This document shows positions 15,132 through 16,531 of a stretch of DNA of 16,531 bases, one piece after another (position 1 is the first letter of the stretch; each line of letters starts with the position of its first letter). Origin of the DNA: Pseudomonadota bacterium (GTDB lineage Bacteria > Pseudomonadota > Gammaproteobacteria > PS1 > Pseudothioglobaceae); the NCBI GenBank assembly GCA_022600395.1, contig JAHZKM010000018.1, positions 1 to 16,531 of the forward strand. Reading direction: 5' to 3'. The translations under genes and the position numbers were made by a program. The notes beneath the pieces are model-generated. The model was not told the DNA's origin and did not search any database. It was given only the letters and a program-made list of their open reading frames with translations.

Positions 15132-16531
15132 TTAAAATACGATGTTTATCATTGTTAACATGACAACCAAGAACAAGATAGTCATAATACCGCCAGCTTT
15201 AATAAAATCAGCTACTTTATAGCCGCCTGGACCCATAATCAAAGCATTCACCTGGTGTGTTGGAATTAAAAATGAGTTGGATGTTGCAATGGCAACTGTC
15301 AATGCATAAATAGCAGGATCTGCGCCTACTTGAATGGCAATATTAACCGCAATCGGCACTAGAAGAATAGTGGCGCCCACATTAGACATAACCAAGGTAA
15401 AGAAAGTGGCAAGTATAGCAATCGATGCAAGGATAATCCAAGGCGCCATATCACCTACAACTTTTACCGTCTCCTGAGCAATCCAGAGCGCTGTACCGGT
15501 TTTAGAGACTGCTAAGCCCAATGGAATCAAGCTAGCAAGTAAAAATACCGTTTTCCAAGAGACTGCCCTATAGGCTTCTTCAATTTTAAGAACATTGGTT
15601 AAAATCATGCCCAATGCACCAGTCATTAATGCAATGGACAGCTGAATATCAGTAAACAATATTAAAAATAATGCAATACCAAAGAAGATACCTGCCCACT
15701 TTACTTTTTCAGGTCTGGTTTCTTCTTGTTTGGGATATTCTGACGTAACAACAATAAAATCAGTATTGTTTTGTAGACGCTCTAAATCCTCCCAACAAAC
15801 ATGTGCGACCAAAGTATCTCCAGATTGAAAAGGCAGATCTCGAATTCCTTCTCCCTCTTTTAGAGTTTCACCGCCACGATGCAAAGCCACCATTGCTAAT
15901 CCATAAGTCTTTCTGAGCCAAACATCGCGTGCAGTTTTCCCAATGAGTGTTGAGTTTGGCGGAATAACCAATTCCGCAGTACCACAATTTTGCGTTGACA
16001 AAAGATCTGAAAATTTTTCAATCTTGTCTGACAAATTTAGCTTAAAACCATCAACAAAATTATCTAAATCCTCTTTAGAAGTTAGCAGTCCAAGGGTCAT
16101 ATTAGCCTCAATAGAGGTACTACGATCAACTGAATCATGTCCGACCAAGCTATTATTGTTATTATCTTGAATAGCGACAATTCTAATGCGTGAAATGGTT
16201 TCAATATCATCAAGCTTCATACCCACTAAATTACTAGTTGCTGGCACGCTAACCTCAAATAAGTCATAATTAATTTTATAAACTTCTTGAAAGTGCTCAA
16301 CTGCAGAAACCGACTCTGATTGATCTTCTTTAAGCATTGGCAGTACAAACTTTCCAGCTACCACAAAATAAATAATGCCCGTTGCAACTAGCGCGATACC
16401 GATTGGTGTCACCGAGAACAAACTCCAAGTATCCATTTGATTTTCAACAGGCAACCCTAGGTAAGTAGCTAGAATTAAGTCGTTTAACAGAATCAGTGGG
16501 CTCGAGCCTACCATGGTCATTGTGCCGCCTA
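15132..16531 (-). CDS. SLC13-type (DASS) anion permease with two RCK_C domains, 5'-truncated
   Basis: Membrane transporter of the divalent-anion/Na+ symporter or ArsB-like superfamily; the gene runs off the right edge, with in-frame codons upstream of the ATG at 16520 (GGTMTMVGSSPLIL). About 466 of the usual ~600 residues are seen. Numbered from 16520: one membrane segment near 38-60, then two soluble RCK_C/TrkA-C domains (about 83-160 with FEVSVPATSNLVGMKLDD, and about 175-255 with ELVIPPNSTLIGKTARDVWLRKTYGLAMVALHRGG), then seven or so membrane segments (about 270-462). GGTMTMVGSS and ATSNSFLIPTHQVNALIMGPGGY are family hallmarks. Substrate (sulfate, dicarboxylate, phosphate) is not readable. 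RCK_C domains suggest ligand gating. The true start lies outside the window. Confidence 0.88.
   Translation of the reverse strand, partial: GGTMTMVGSSPLILLNDLILATYLGLPVENQMDTWSLFSVTPIGIALVATGIIYFVVAGKFVLPMLKEDQSESVSAVEHFQEVYKINYDLFEVSVPATSNLVGMKLDDIETISRIRIVAIQDNNNNSLVGHDSVDRSTSIEANMTLGLLTSKEDLDNFVDGFKLNLSDKIEKFSDLLSTQNCGTAELVIPPNSTLIGKTARDVWLRKTYGLAMVALHRGGETLKEGEGIRDLPFQSGDTLVAHVCWEDLERLQNNTDFIVVTSEYPKQEETRPEKVKWAGIFFGIALFLILFTDIQLSIALMTGALGMILTNVLKIEEAYRAVSWKTVFLLASLIPLGLAVSKTGTALWIAQETVKVVGDMAPWIILASIAILATFFTLVMSNVGATILLVPIAVNIAIQVGADPAIYALTVAIATSNSFLIPTHQVNALIMGPGGYKVADFIKAGGIMTILFLVVMLTMINIVF

Noticed and set aside
1..16531. Mobile elements, CRISPR arrays, toxin-antitoxin or defence genes
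   Set aside because: No transposase, integrase, direct-repeat array or defence-type domain was seen; RnfH/RatB is sometimes called an antitoxin but has no RatA partner here.

Overview
The window is an ordinary, densely packed chromosomal segment from an AT-rich gammaproteobacterium. PurH, DbpA, TsaD, LptB, HisA, CorC, DgkA and the 6S RNA-fau pair all read as gammaproteobacterial. The AT-rich coding, short gaps and small-genome style (dispersed hisA and lptB, BirA without its DNA-binding domain) fit a streamlined marine or symbiotic sulfur-oxidiser type such as the SUP05/Thioglobus group. That placement is an inference from style; no marker gene here proves it. I see no mobile element, CRISPR array, tRNA, rRNA or phage gene.

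Layout. Left edge, + strand: the 3' end of purH, then a translationally coupled 137-residue protein that I do not recognise. Next, on the minus strand, come dbpA (23S rRNA helicase) and a secreted protein with two thioredoxin domains. From 3255 to 3583 lies a gap without protein genes that holds a clear 6S RNA gene (ssrS, about 3381-3558, + strand), followed at once by fau (5-formyltetrahydrofolate cyclo-ligase) and a hairpin terminator.

From 14339 down to 4226, twelve minus-strand genes form one almost gapless run: dgkA, birA, lptB, tsaD, comM, hisA, rnfH, corC, a TauE/SafE-like membrane protein, pmbA/tldE, a UbiH-family hydroxylase and a GNAT acetyltransferase. Eight or so of the junctions are short overlaps or gaps under 10 bases (TAATG, ATGA), so this is probably a single long operon read from a promoter region at 14340-14395. 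It mixes lipid recycling, biotin attachment, LPS export, tRNA modification, histidine synthesis, ion handling, peptide maturation and ubiquinone synthesis, so it looks like a housekeeping operon gathered by genome compaction and not a pathway operon.

Right edge: truA (tRNA pseudouridine synthase, + strand) faces away from dgkA and converges, with a single base between stop codons, on a 5'-truncated SLC13-type transporter that carries two RCK_C (TrkA-C) domains.

I found no convincing novel system. The best leads are the unrecognised gene coupled to purH, the possible leaderless start of fau right after 6S RNA, the tandem-thioredoxin protein, and the unusual biotin-loop sequence of the BirA enzyme.
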